From: Bordetella genomosp. 12
Lineage (GTDB): Bacteria; Pseudomonadota; Gammaproteobacteria; Burkholderiales; Burkholderiaceae_B
DNA length: 64,000 nucleotides
Direction: 5' to 3'
Assembly (NCBI RefSeq): GCF_002261355.1
Contig: NZ_NEVU01000002.1
Location: 682,001 to 746,000 of the forward strand
In this document: one piece after another, positions 45,219-53,148 of the stretch
Layout: every line of letters begins with the position of its first letter
Numbering within the stretch: the first letter of the stretch is position 1
The notes under the pieces: model-generated
Seen by the model: the letters and a program-made list of their open reading frames with translations, nothing else
The model's database searches: none
What the model was told of the DNA's origin: nothing
Position numbers and translations under genes: made by a program

Positions 45219-45674
45219 TCAGTGTCGCGGATCCGCAATAACGCGTGATGGGTTGCCGTACAACACCAGCACTTTCGCGCCCGTTTCAAATCTAGGTGAC
45301 GCCCCTTGGACGAGCGTCATGAGATTGCCATTGTCGGTTTGAACAACGTACTCGACACCGCTTTGTTGCGTGGCCGACGATTCGGCTGCGGCACCGATCA
45401 GCCCGCCGACCACGGCACCGCCGACGGCACCAAGGACATTGGCCCGCACGCCGCCGCCTATGGCCGAACCCGCCACGGCGCCGCCTAGGCCGCCGGCGGT
45501 CGCGCCCATGCCGGAGGTTCCGAGAATATCCACATCCCGCACGCTGACTATCGTTGCTCCGACCGTGCGGTTTACCTGGCCCACGGAGCCGGCCGAATAG
45601 CTATTCGGATTGACATTGTGCGCACAACCGGCAAGAGCCAGCAGGGTCGAGGCTAGCAAGCATGTGCGAATCAT
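45219..45674 (-). CDS. SlyB/PcpA-like glycine-zipper lipoprotein
   Basis: A 151-residue lipoprotein with lipobox LALAGC. The mature part has a short conserved NRTVGATIVSVRDVDI segment, then a glycine-zipper region (GGLGGAVAGSAIGG...VLGAVGGAVVGGLIGAAAE) and a C-terminal OB-like strand set (YVVQTDNGNLMTLVQG). This is the SlyB/Pcp outer-membrane family, which stabilises the envelope under stress. Its start overlaps the upstream lipoprotein's stop (ATGA). Confidence 0.85.
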   Translation of the reverse strand: MIRTCLLASTLLALAGCAHNVNPNSYSAGSVGQVNRTVGATIVSVRDVDILGTSGMGATAGGLGGAVAGSAIGGGVRANVLGAVGGAVVGGLIGAAAESSATQQSGVEYVVQTDNGNLMTLVQGASPRFETGAKVLVLYGNPSRVIADPRH

Positions 45675-46231
45675 TTGGCGGCTGCCCGAGGAAACATCGG
45701 TTTGCTAGGGTCGACAGTTTCCAGGGCCTGGAGAAACTGAGTGATATTGTTCTGGACTGCCCGGTTTATAGATTCACGCGCCCGGGTGACGCCGAGAAAG
45801 GCATATCCCATCGGGACAGTGCCTTCCGAGGCAACGTCCTGAGTAAAAATAATATCGCCGTTGGAGCGATCAATGATTTCGTATCGGGCGATGGTTTTTG
45901 TTGTCATGGAAAACCCGCCGCCCGGCGCGTCAAGTCCAAGAATCTTGACGGCCAAATTAACTTTTCGGGGAGCATCGTCGCGGAAAATCGACATGCGGTT
46001 GACTGCTTCCTGCAGCGCTTTGTCCCACAGTTGGGGTACACCTTCCATGCCCCAACTGATTTCTCCTTTCGCTTCGTCCGGACGAGCGAGAGTCACTGTC
46101 ATCGACTTCAGTTCTGCGTCTATTTTCTTTTCGCTATAGCCAACATTCGGCGTCGAGAAATTCAGAGGCGGTGGTGCCGCGCACCCAGTAAGCGTCAAGC
46201 AAGTAGCAGCAATCAGTATTTGTTTACGCAT
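45671..46231 (-). CDS. Lipoprotein of unknown function
   Basis: A 186-residue protein with lipobox LTLTGC. The mature part has alternating charged beta-strand-like segments (AELKSMTVTLARPDEAKGEI, RKVNLAVKILGLDAPGGGF, IARYEIIDRSNGDIIFTQ). No family recognised. It overlaps the SlyB-like gene by four bases, so the two envelope proteins are co-translated. Base composition is lower in GC than the neighbouring genes, suggesting separate ancestry. Confidence 0.7.
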   Translation of the reverse strand: MRKQILIAATCLTLTGCAAPPPLNFSTPNVGYSEKKIDAELKSMTVTLARPDEAKGEISWGMEGVPQLWDKALQEAVNRMSIFRDDAPRKVNLAVKILGLDAPGGGFSMTTKTIARYEIIDRSNGDIIFTQDVASEGTVPMGYAFLGVTRARESINRAVQNNITQFLQALETVDPSKPMFPRAAAK

Positions 46232-47005
46232 TTTGTCTCAATATTGTAAAAAAGTGTCGAAATAGTATCACTGTAAATTATCTATTTAAGTGAGTTTGTT
46301 CTGGGGTAAACCCTTAATTTCGGCGTCGACAAGCTAAAGCGGTTCTTATATTTCTTCTCATATTCTCTGCCTGACAACTGAAGCAGGTCGGGCGTGGGAC
46401 GCTCGCACCCCGGCGCGGAGCGCGACCTCCCTGAGTGCGGATGGAAATGGCCGTGATGATTTGTCGGGAAAGTAAAAGCCCCGCTGTCCGGATGCCAGAA
46501 AAGGCTGATCGTTTTTGAACTAGGCCGGCAGGCCCATTGATAGAGAAGTGCAGGGACCAATCGCACTGTTGTGCCAAGGTCGGCACAGGCGTGCGTCGAT
46601 CGGCGTGGTGTTAGCTCAGGGCTGCTTGCCTGGATGGCACTGCGACCGTTTCGGACAGAGCGGATCGCCGCAGTCTGTGGATCGGAGTCCAGCCTTTACG
46701 CCGTTTTGGTTGGCGCAATTGCCCCAGTCAGCTTCGCCATAACGTCTGCGGACGCCGCTTCCGGTTTGCCGGTTCGCACCCGGAGTAGTGCTCTTCCATT
46801 AACCGCGAACCGGCTTGTCGGGCTAACGAATGTGTGTGCAGAAGTATCTAAGTTGCGAAAATTGATTCGAGACGCTAGTCTAGCTCGCTGCCTGGGTCGT
46901 AAAGACAACCACGCAACAGTTCATTTTTCCGTGACGGGGACATGGGTTTTCCGCAGGGTTGAATGCGTCGTTTGAATAATTGGATTCCCTTGTTGGGAGA
47001 GTGTG
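46232..47005. other. AT-rich intergenic region without a clear gene
   Basis: These 774 bases are unusually AT-rich near 46232-46370 and contain no open frame with a family match or good ribosome site. A 134-codon open frame on the + strand (46571-46975) has no recognisable features and I do not call it. The promoters of the leftward lipoprotein pair and of the rightward hydrolase are expected here. Confidence 0.5.
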
Positions 47006-48163
47006 ATGAACCTGAAAGCGACACTGCAACGCACCGTCGTTGCCACGGCACTGGCAATGCTTGTTCCCAGCCTGGGCCAGGCTTGCACCTCATTGCTGTA
47101 TACCGATGGGAAGGGCGCCTCATACGCGGGCCGCACCCTCGAGTTGGCGATGGAGTTGCCCTATCAAGTCGCCTATTTCCCCGTCAGCACCAGCTTTGGT
47201 TCCAAGGCGGATAACCATCACGTGCTGGACTTCAAGACCAAGAACGCCTTTGTCTCCATCGGCGTGCCTGACCCCGTCAATGGCCAGTTCAAGGCGCTGC
47301 AGGGCGTCAACGACAAAGGGCTGACGTTCAGCCTGCTGGCGTTCCCCAACGCGGACGGCCCGGCCAATGCAGCCAGCCAGACGACGGCCGTGCTGGCGGC
47401 GATCGACCTGGGCACGTGGACCTTGTCGCAGTTCAACACGGTGGCCGAGGTCAAGGCCGCCCTGGAAAAACAGCCCGTGCTGGTCACGTCCCTGCTGCCC
47501 AAGGGCCAGTTGAAGACGCCGTTCCACTATGCTTTGCACGATGCCAGCGGAAAATCCATCGTCATCGAGTACAGCGGTGGGGCGCAGCACGTCTACGACA
47601 ACCCGGTCGGCGTCATGACGAATGGCCCGACCTTTCCTTGGCACATGACCAACCTGGACAATTACTCCTTCTTGAGCAACAAGGATCAGTCCAGCTGGCA
47701 GATCAACGGTAAAACCTTCCAGCAGCCCGACACCGGCATCGCAACCGCCGGATTGCCGGCCTCCAATACCTCGGTCGGGCGCTTCGTCCGGGCCGTGTAT
47801 TACTCCCACTTCGCCGAAAAGGTCGACAGTCCGGACAAAGCCCTGCTCACGCTGGCGCACATCATGAACAACTTCGATCGTCCGCGCGGCATCACGGTGG
47901 ACAAGAGCGAGACCCAGAGCATTGCCGGCATTCCCGTGCCTCCCGTGGCGGGCGAACCGGGCTACAGCTCGGAATACACCTCGTGGACCACGCTGACGGA
48001 TCTGAACAAGCACCAGATGCTGGTGCGCACGTATGCCAACATGAACTACGTGCGTTTCGATCTCAACACCCTGGCGCAAAGCAAAGCCGTCAAGCAGGTG
48101 CCGCTGGCGTCGATCTCGGCCGACGTGACGGACGGCTCCAAGGTGCTGCTGGCTGCCAAATAA
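47006..48163 (+). CDS. Choloylglycine hydrolase-family (Ntn) amidase
   Basis: A 385-residue secreted Ntn-hydrolase. After the signal peptide (VVATALAMLVPSLGQA) the mature chain begins CTSLLY, the typical N-terminal Cys nucleophile of bile-salt hydrolases and penicillin V acylases. Later blocks include GRTLELAMELPYQ, GVNDKGLTFSLLAFPNA, IVIEYSGG, PVGVMTNGPTFPWHMTNL and NTSVGRFVRA. In Gram-negatives such proteins are periplasmic and can act as acyl-homoserine-lactone or penicillin V acylases. Substrate not determinable. The start is ATG 47006, one codon after a GTG. Confidence 0.88.
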   Translation: MNLKATLQRTVVATALAMLVPSLGQACTSLLYTDGKGASYAGRTLELAMELPYQVAYFPVSTSFGSKADNHHVLDFKTKNAFVSIGVPDPVNGQFKALQGVNDKGLTFSLLAFPNADGPANAASQTTAVLAAIDLGTWTLSQFNTVAEVKAALEKQPVLVTSLLPKGQLKTPFHYALHDASGKSIVIEYSGGAQHVYDNPVGVMTNGPTFPWHMTNLDNYSFLSNKDQSSWQINGKTFQQPDTGIATAGLPASNTSVGRFVRAVYYSHFAEKVDSPDKALLTLAHIMNNFDRPRGITVDKSETQSIAGIPVPPVAGEPGYSSEYTSWTTLTDLNKHQMLVRTYANMNYVRFDLNTLAQSKAVKQVPLASISADVTDGSKVLLAAK

Positions 48164-48211
48164 GCCTGGCCCTGGCCGGGCTGCCTGCGTTTTGGCGGCC
48201 TGGCGTGATCA

Positions 48212-48248
48212 CGGCTGCCCCGAGGAAATCGGGGCAGCCGTTTTCTTT
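48212..48248 (+). terminator. Strong terminator after the amidase
   Basis: A perfect 12-bp stem CGGCTGCCCCGA/TCGGGGCAGCCG (48212-48223 with 48229-48240) is followed by TTTTCTTT. It marks the left edge of the accessory region. Confidence 0.92.
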
Positions 48249-48299
48249 ATGCAGGCGCGCCGGGCTCGGGGATAGAGCAGGAGACGGTGAGGACCGCGC

Positions 48300-48527
48300 C
48301 CGCAAGTCAGGTCGGCCGCAACCCGCTTGAGCCTCGCGTTTTTCTCTTCATGCTGGCGCAGTCGGCGAATCTCGCTCGCCGCAAGGTCACCGTACTTCTT
48401 CCTCCAGTTGTAGAGCGTAGCCTCTGATATCCCCCATCCACGGCAGGACATCCATTACAGGCGTTCCGGCTTCTGCATGGCGTAGTGCATATGTCACTTG
48501 CGGCTCGGTGTAACGAGACTTCTTCAT
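48300..48527 (-). pseudogene. IS3-family OrfA relic (frameshifted)
   Basis: From ATG 48527 the minus strand reads MKKSRYTEPQVTYALRHAEAG, the N-terminus of an IS3-family OrfA. After about 25 codons the frame shifts, and a second frame continues GISEATLYNWRKKYGDLAAS then EEKNARLKRVAADL, the helix-turn-helix and leucine-zipper part. After that the sequence departs from the family. The OrfB half is not next to it. It is therefore a decayed fragment. Confidence 0.8.
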
Positions 48528-48605
48528 CGCGTCCTGCTCCTTCGTCCCAAGAGCCTGAAGCGACCTTACTCTAGTTGTGACTTACTCACGTTCTTTGGGA
48601 GAACG

Positions 48606-49022
48606 TCACTCCCAAGGGTTGATGACGGCCAGCCCTGCGGCTGCAAAGGGACTGGTGTCGCGTGTGGCAACCGTATAGCCACGCGCAATGGCAGAGGCCG
48701 CAATGTAGCCATCCGCCTTTCCTATAGCGTTACCTGCCGCCCTGGCGGCTCCCATCAGCTCAGCATAGGCCCGCGATGCGTCCAGGTCGAAAGCCAGGAT
48801 GCGCCCACCGAAAGCCGGGATCACTTCACGCTCCAACCGATCAAGGTAGATTGTCCGGCGCTTGCCTGCGGGCATCAGAGCCAGGCCGAAGCGGAGTTCG
48901 GCCACGGTGATGGCGGACAGGTACAGGGTTTCGATCATTTGCGCGTCCAGCCAGGTCAGCACCTGGGGCGCAGGCTCGGCCTTCCACAATTCGGAGATGA
49001 CGTTGGTGTCGATAACGATCAT
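48606..49022 (-). CDS. VapC/FitB-like PIN toxin
   Basis: A 138-residue PIN-domain RNase. The acidic catalytic residues lie in MIVIDTNVISELWK, SAITVAELRFGL and GKADGYIAASAIARGYTVATRDT. Such toxins cleave RNA (often initiator tRNA or rRNA) and are held by the partner antitoxin. Its start overlaps the antitoxin stop by four bases. It is probably a plasmid or island-type stabilisation module. Confidence 0.9.
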   Translation of the reverse strand: MIVIDTNVISELWKAEPAPQVLTWLDAQMIETLYLSAITVAELRFGLALMPAGKRRTIYLDRLEREVIPAFGGRILAFDLDASRAYAELMGAARAAGNAIGKADGYIAASAIARGYTVATRDTSPFAAAGLAVINPWE

Positions 49023-49276
49023 TCGAAGCTCATCGGCTCGGCGGGCGTCTTATCGCGCTGCTGGTTGATGGCTTCGGCTTCGGCGTCGGTCAAGCCTTGG
49101 GCCTCGCGGGCAATGGATGCCAGCATCGAACCGAGCTTGATGCGACCCTCTGGCCGTGCGGCTTGCTCCAGGATGCGGCGAACCTCTGCCTCGGTGCTGT
49201 GACCGTGCATGGCTGCCCGTACCCGGATAGCGCGATGCACTTCCTCGGGGATGTTCCTGACAGTGATAGAGGCCAT
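49019..49276 (-). CDS. FitA-like ribbon-helix-helix antitoxin
   Basis: An 85-residue protein with an N-terminal ribbon-helix-helix (ASITVRNIPEEVHRAIRVRAAMHGHSTEAEVRRILEQA) and an acidic C-terminus (TDAEAEAINQQRDKTPAEPMSFE) that would block the PIN toxin. It is upstream of its toxin and followed by it with a four-base overlap. A perfect palindrome, 23 bases before the start, is the likely autoregulatory site. Confidence 0.9.
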   Translation of the reverse strand: MASITVRNIPEEVHRAIRVRAAMHGHSTEAEVRRILEQAARPEGRIKLGSMLASIAREAQGLTDAEAEAINQQRDKTPAEPMSFE

Positions 49277-49299
49277 GATTCAAACCCTCAATATGCTGT

Positions 49300-49313
49300 A
49301 TTTGATATCAAAT
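49300..49313. promoter_or_regulatory. Operator candidate of fitAB-like module
   Basis: A perfect 14-bp palindrome ATTTGATATCAAAT lies 23 bases upstream of the antitoxin start, in an AT-rich promoter-like region. Its symmetry and position suit ribbon-helix-helix autoregulation. Confidence 0.7.
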
Positions 49314-49455
49314 TATAGTAATGAAATCATTTTAGCAAGGTTGGGGTGATGTACTTGTCCTTGTCCAGCGGTGGCTGGCCAGCCTCGATAAGGGAAGTGA
49401 AGGAGGAATACCGGCTTGCCGGTGGGCTTAGTTCACCCATCTTGCCCGTTGTTGA

Positions 49456-50200
49456 CTGCAAGCCGAGGGCATCACCGTCTCGCTCGCCAAACGGTGTCGC
49501 TGGTTCGGTGTGCCGCGCCGCACGGTGTACTACAAGCCAGTGAAGGCCGCAGCGAAGGTTGAACCGAAGGTCGTTACGCTGATCAAGACGATGATCGAGC
49601 AGTCGCCGTCGTTGGGATACCGGACCGTCGCGCACCTGCTGGGGTTCAACAAGAATACCGTGCAGGGCGTGTTCCAGCTGATGGGCTGGCGGGTTCGTAA
49701 GTGGCCGATCGGCTTCAGGCCGCGGATACAGGCGCTGCCATCGGTGGCAGCGATGCCTGACGAGCGCTGGTCCACGGATATGTGCCGGGTATAGGCTGGC
49801 CGGGACGGTGGGCAAGGCTGGCACCTGTCTCGCAGCGGCAAGGCCTGCACTGTGGGTAGTGCCCTAGAACATGCCTTGATTGCACGCTTTGGGACGTTGG
49901 GCCGCGTGCTGATGCCGTTTCTGTTGCGCTCGGATAATGGGCTGGTGTTCACGTCGCGCAGCTACACCACACTGGTACGCGGCTATGGGTTGCGCCAGGA
50001 GTTCATCACACCGCATTGCCCTCAGCAGAATGGCATAGTCGAGGGTGTGATCCGCAAGCTCAAAGAGCAGTGCGTGCATCGGCATCGCTTCGAAACGATC
50101 CAACATGCCAGCCGCGTCGTCGGGGATTGGATACGCTTTTATCACCACCGGCGCCTACACCAGGGCGCTCGGCATAAAGACCCCGGTATAGGCATTTGCA
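49456..50200 (+). pseudogene. IS3-family OrfB transposase relic
   Basis: One frame reads LQAEGITVSLAKRC, then PRRTVYYKPVKAAAKVEPKV, RTVAHLLGFNKNTVQGVFQLMGWRV, RWSTDMCRV, a stop (TAG at 49792) where the family has Trp, and then a short run where about 15 residues are missing. It resumes WHLSRSGKA, LLRSDNGLVFTS (catalytic Asp), ITPHCPQQNGIVEGVIRKLKEQC (catalytic Glu) and FYHHRRLHQ. An extra base near 50163 then shifts frame and destroys the C-terminus. No start codon or OrfA is adjacent. This is not the partner of the 48.3-kb OrfA, being on the other strand and from another group. Confidence 0.85.
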
Positions 50201-50325
50201 TAAGTCACTTAATATGGGCAGGTTCTGCTGGGTCAATACAAATGCGGAATGTTGGCAACCAGATCGGCAGGAAAGCCGAGGCAGAAAGAAGAGTGACCCT
50301 ATGACCCCTCGCCAACATCAGCGCC

Positions 50326-50353
50326 GTGTTATATTGCACTAATCATGTAACAC
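50326..50353. promoter_or_regulatory. Inverted repeat upstream of ParD/RelB-like antitoxin
   Basis: GTGTTA (50326-50331) and TAACAC (50348-50353) form an inverted repeat in the AT-rich region just before the antitoxin start. It may be the autoregulatory operator. Confidence 0.5.
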
Positions 50354-50367
50354 ATTGGGGTTGCGCC

Positions 50368-50664
50368 ATGAGCGAAGCTACCTTCACCTTCCGTGTCGAT
50401 GAGTCTCTGAAAGCCGAGTTCTCCAACGCTGCCAAGGCGCGCGACCGTAGCAGCGCCCAGTTGTTGCGTGACTTCATGCGTGATTTCGTGCGGCAGCAGG
50501 AAGAAGCGGCTGCACATGATGCTTGGTTTCGTCGCCAGGTGCAGGTCGGCCTGGATGCAGCCAACGCAGGTGACGTGATCGCCGCTGTAGAAGTTGAAGC
50601 CGAGGCCGAAGCCTGGCGTGCCGAGGTACGCCGCAAGCTGGCCAGCAGCTCCGCAGAGTCGTGA
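50368..50664 (+). CDS. RelB/ParD-like antitoxin
   Basis: A 98-residue protein with an N-terminal ribbon-helix-helix-like DNA-binding part (ATFTFRVDESLKAEFSNAAKARDRSSAQLLRDFMRDFV) and an acidic C-terminus (VIAAVEVEAEAEAWRAEV). It is upstream of a RelE/ParE-like toxin and its TGA overlaps the toxin GTG (GTGA). Start ATG 50368. Confidence 0.85.
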   Translation: MSEATFTFRVDESLKAEFSNAAKARDRSSAQLLRDFMRDFVRQQEEAAAHDAWFRRQVQVGLDAANAGDVIAAVEVEAEAEAWRAEVRRKLASSSAES

Positions 50665-51056
50665 AACTGGTTTGGACACGGCAAGCGCACGCCGACAGAA
50701 AGAAGATACGCGAATACATCGTGCAGCACGCTCCAACGGCGGCGCTGGCCCTGGATGAGCTATTTTCAGAAAAAGCCAGCCTGCTGCTCGACCATCCCAA
50801 CCTTGGCAGGCAGGGACGTGTGCCCGGCACCAGGGAGCTGGTAGCCCACCGAAACTACATCCTGGTCTATGACCTATCGGGTGGTGCGGTGCGTGTGCTG
50901 CGACTGCTGCACGCTGCCAAGCAATGGCCGCCGCGCTATACGATGGGTGAGTTGCTGGAAGGCCTGGAGTCCTCTGGTGCATACCCGTTGCCCCCCGAAG
51001 GGCGCGAATGGGTCGATGCGCCATCGGTAGGCAGGGAGTGGCCTGTCGAGGAATGA
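50661..51056 (+). CDS. RelE/ParE-like toxin with C-terminal extension
   Basis: A 131-residue toxin starting at GTG 50661. The core (KLVWTRQAHADRKKIREYIVQHAPTAALALDELFSEKASLLLDHPNLGRQGRVPGTRELVAHRNYILVYDLSGGAVRVLRLLHAAKQWP) is of the ParE/RelE plasmid-stabilisation type. The last 35 residues (ELLEGLESSGAYPLPPEGREWVDAP) extend beyond the usual ~95-residue family length and may come from read-on into flanking DNA. It is the second toxin-antitoxin module within 2 kb. Confidence 0.85.
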   Translation: MKLVWTRQAHADRKKIREYIVQHAPTAALALDELFSEKASLLLDHPNLGRQGRVPGTRELVAHRNYILVYDLSGGAVRVLRLLHAAKQWPPRYTMGELLEGLESSGAYPLPPEGREWVDAPSVGREWPVEE

Positions 51057-51104
51057 ACAGGGCGACCACTCGACCGCCCCTGCCGTTCTGCTGAAGAATA
51101 ATCC

Positions 51105-51137
51105 GGTAAGAATAATAAGATTCTTCTTATTATTACC
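51105..51137. repeat. Long AT-rich hairpin
   Basis: Perfect 10-bp arms AATAATAAGA and TCTTATTATT with a 4-nt loop, flanked by GGT/ACC, lie 49 bases after the toxin gene. There is no T run, so it is not a standard terminator. It could be an old transposon or integron-type end. Confidence 0.5.
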
Positions 51138-51191
51138 GCGTCGCGCAGATCCTACGCCGGGGGCAACGTCTGCCGGATTGCCGCCAGGGCA

Positions 51192-51362
51192 TCACGGAAA
51201 TCGGCTGCATGGCGACAAGGCAAAGTTCGCGGCGATGGCGGTGCGTGCGTTCGCAGGCAGGTGCTTGCGGATTGCATAGCCACGATGGTGGTGCTCCAGG
51301 GCATCGCCTTCCGCCGCCAGGTAGAACACCTTGCCGGTCTTGCTCGGGGCCAGGTTCACGGA
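51192..51362 (-). pseudogene. RepA-like AAA ATPase relic
   Basis: On the minus strand one frame reads ...APSKTGKVFYLAAEGDALEH, then HHRGYAIRKHLPANARTAIA and ANFALSP. It aligns by eye with the RepA helicase/AAA ATPases of IncQ-type plasmids and integrative elements (GPVIYLPAED...HHRLHALGAHL). Only a segment of about 50 codons is recognisable, so it is a remnant. No gene is evident from 51363 to 51826. Confidence 0.55.
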
Positions 51363-51826
51363 ATCTAGACCTAGCCGACCATGGGCTTGCTCTACTGAGT
51401 CGCCGTGGCCGGCATCGCGTCGGAAGAGACTCGGTGGGGTGGTGCCCCAAGTTGCTTGCCGGCTTTCCGTGGCGATACCGGCCTTTGTTTAACCGGCCCC
51501 ATTCTGACCGGCGGGGGTATCGACTGGCGATGCTTTCGCATCCTTTCTGGCGTTCCCACCGATCCGTTTACGGTGGATGCTGCTGAACAATCCGCGGCTC
51601 TCGCTCGGTGATGCGTGAGCGGCGCTACGCGCATCCATCCTTGGCTTTTTTCTCGGAGCCGTTCCAACGTCTTCGGCGCGTGGCAAACCGAATTTCTCGA
51701 TAAGGGGTATGTCAGCTACAGCTTCGTGCGTTGTCATGCGTTGCGCGTGATGGAAACCCGCTGTGGGGCGCTGTGGCTTGCCTCAGTTTTTCTACCTCTG
51801 TTGTGGCAAAACCTGCCCTGAAATGC

Positions 51827-51866
51827 AAAACGAGGCACGACATCGCTAGATGTGGTGCCTCGTTTT
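51827..51866 (-). terminator. Terminator of tRNA-Ala
   Basis: Read leftward, AAAACGAGGCACCACATC pairs with GATGTCGTGCCTCGTTTT with one mismatch and a 4-nt loop, ending in TTTT. It starts 13 bases after the tRNA 3' end. Confidence 0.85.
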
Positions 51867-51878
51867 GGCCGGGAATTA

Positions 51879-51954
<76 letters not shown>

Positions 51955-52010
51955 AAAAACAGAAGATCGAAACTATACACGAATTTTTTCGTGGTGTGCG
52001 TGGCGCGGAG

Positions 52011-52796
52011 TCAGGCGCGCAGATCCAGGGTCGCGATGACCGGGGTGTGGTCGGAAGGCTGTTCGTTGCCGCGCGGCGCCTTGTCGATCACGCAGGCGGT
52101 GCAGGCCGGCTTGAGCGCGTCGGAGAGCAGGATGTGGTCGATGCGCAGACCGGCGTTGCGGCGGAAAGCGAACATGCGGTAGTCCCACCAGGTGAAGGAT
52201 TTTTCGGGCTGCTCGAAAAGCCGGAATGCGTCGGTCAGACCCAGGCCGAGCAAGCCCTGGAATGCCGTGCGTTCGGGTTCGGAGACCAGCACCTGGCCTT
52301 CCCATTTTTCCGGGTTATGGACGTCTTCGTCGGCGGGCGCGACGTTGTAGTCGCCGAGGATGGCCAGGCGCGGGTGGGCGCGCAGCTCTTCCTGCAGCCA
52401 GCGCTGCAGGGCGGCAAACCATTCCAGTTTGTAGGCGTACTTGTCGCTGCCCACGCTCTGGCCGTTGGGACAATAGGCGCAGATGATGCGCACGTCGCCG
52501 GCCGGGCTGGGCAGGGTGACGGCGATGACGCGTTGCTGCGGATCTTGGTAGCGCGGGATGTTGCGCACCTGGGCTTGCCCGGGCTCGCGCGTGAGGATGG
52601 CCACGCCGTTATAGGTCTTCTGGCCGGCCCAGGCGGCGTGGTAGCCGATCTGGGTGAAGGCTTCGAGCGGAAACTTGTCATCGGCCAGTTTGAGTTCCTG
52701 GATGCACAGGGCATCGACCGGGTTGTCGGCCAGCCAGGCGATGACCTGCGGCAGGCGGACATTCAGGGAGTTGACGTTCCAGGTGGCTAATTTCAT
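52011..52796 (-). CDS. xthA: Exodeoxyribonuclease III
   Basis: A 261-residue apurinic/apyrimidinic endonuclease/3'-exonuclease: MKLATWNVNSLNVRLPQVIAWL, ALCIQELKLADDKFP (metal Glu), GVAILTR, RIICAYCPNGQSVGS, LAILGDYNVAPADEDV (catalytic Asp/Asn) and SDHTPVIATLDL (catalytic His). It repairs abasic sites. ATG 52796 begins the conserved sequence. The phage element starts about 60 bases upstream, so the native promoter may have been altered. Confidence 0.95.
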   Translation of the reverse strand: MKLATWNVNSLNVRLPQVIAWLADNPVDALCIQELKLADDKFPLEAFTQIGYHAAWAGQKTYNGVAILTREPGQAQVRNIPRYQDPQQRVIAVTLPSPAGDVRIICAYCPNGQSVGSDKYAYKLEWFAALQRWLQEELRAHPRLAILGDYNVAPADEDVHNPEKWEGQVLVSEPERTAFQGLLGLGLTDAFRLFEQPEKSFTWWDYRMFAFRRNAGLRIDHILLSDALKPACTACVIDKAPRGNEQPSDHTPVIATLDLRA

Positions 52797-52859
52797 GTTT
52801 TTCGTAGACCGTTTATTCATGCGGTTCTTGGCGGGGGCGCCTTCCAAAAACCCGGTCTA

Positions 52860-52883
52860 GCTACTCATCTGGCTACTCATCCG
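52860..52883. repeat. 12-bp tandem repeat at the phage/host junction
   Basis: GCTACTCATCTG is followed directly by GCTACTCATCCG, with 11 of 12 bases identical, between xthA and the first phage gene. It may mark the attachment site or recombinase-binding repeats. Confidence 0.5.
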
Positions 52884-52929
52884 GGGCGTGGTTGGCGTTC
52901 CGCCTGGGACAAGGCCAGATGATACCTGC

Positions 52930-53148
52930 TCATGCCGCCTTCTTCTTCTTGCTGCGCTCGATCAGCGCCTGCACGCTCTCGACTGTGATCCGCGCGGCGT
53001 CGCCGATCACGACCTTTTCCAGATCGCCGCGCTTGACCAGCCGGTAGATCATGGTGCGCGACAGGCCAAGGGCTTCCTCTGCCTCGCGCAGGCGGTACAG
53101 AAGTTTCGGCGCCGCGACCGGTGCTTGGTGTTGGGCTGCGTGTGCCAT
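52930..53148 (-). CDS. AlpA/MerR-type helix-turn-helix protein (excisionase-like)
   Basis: A 72-residue protein whose core reads KLLYRLREAEEALGLSRTMIYRLVKRGDLEKVVIGDAARITVESVQALIERSKKKK, a DNA-binding winged helix of the AlpA/excisionase class. Such small proteins direct phage excision or activate integrase genes. It is the last gene of the leftward phage operon. Its stop overlaps ATG of a tiny 18-codon frame (52877-52933) that ends at the junction; an integrase would be expected there but is absent. Confidence 0.8.
   Translation of the reverse strand: MAHAAQHQAPVAAPKLLYRLREAEEALGLSRTMIYRLVKRGDLEKVVIGDAARITVESVQALIERSKKKKAA

Noticed and set aside
46571-46975. A 134-codon open frame in the AT-rich gap
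   Set aside because: No ribosome site, no recognisable motif and atypical composition; not supported.
51405-51737. Short open frames on both strands in the accessory patch
   Set aside because: None shows a family motif beyond the RepA-like relic; probably decayed sequence.
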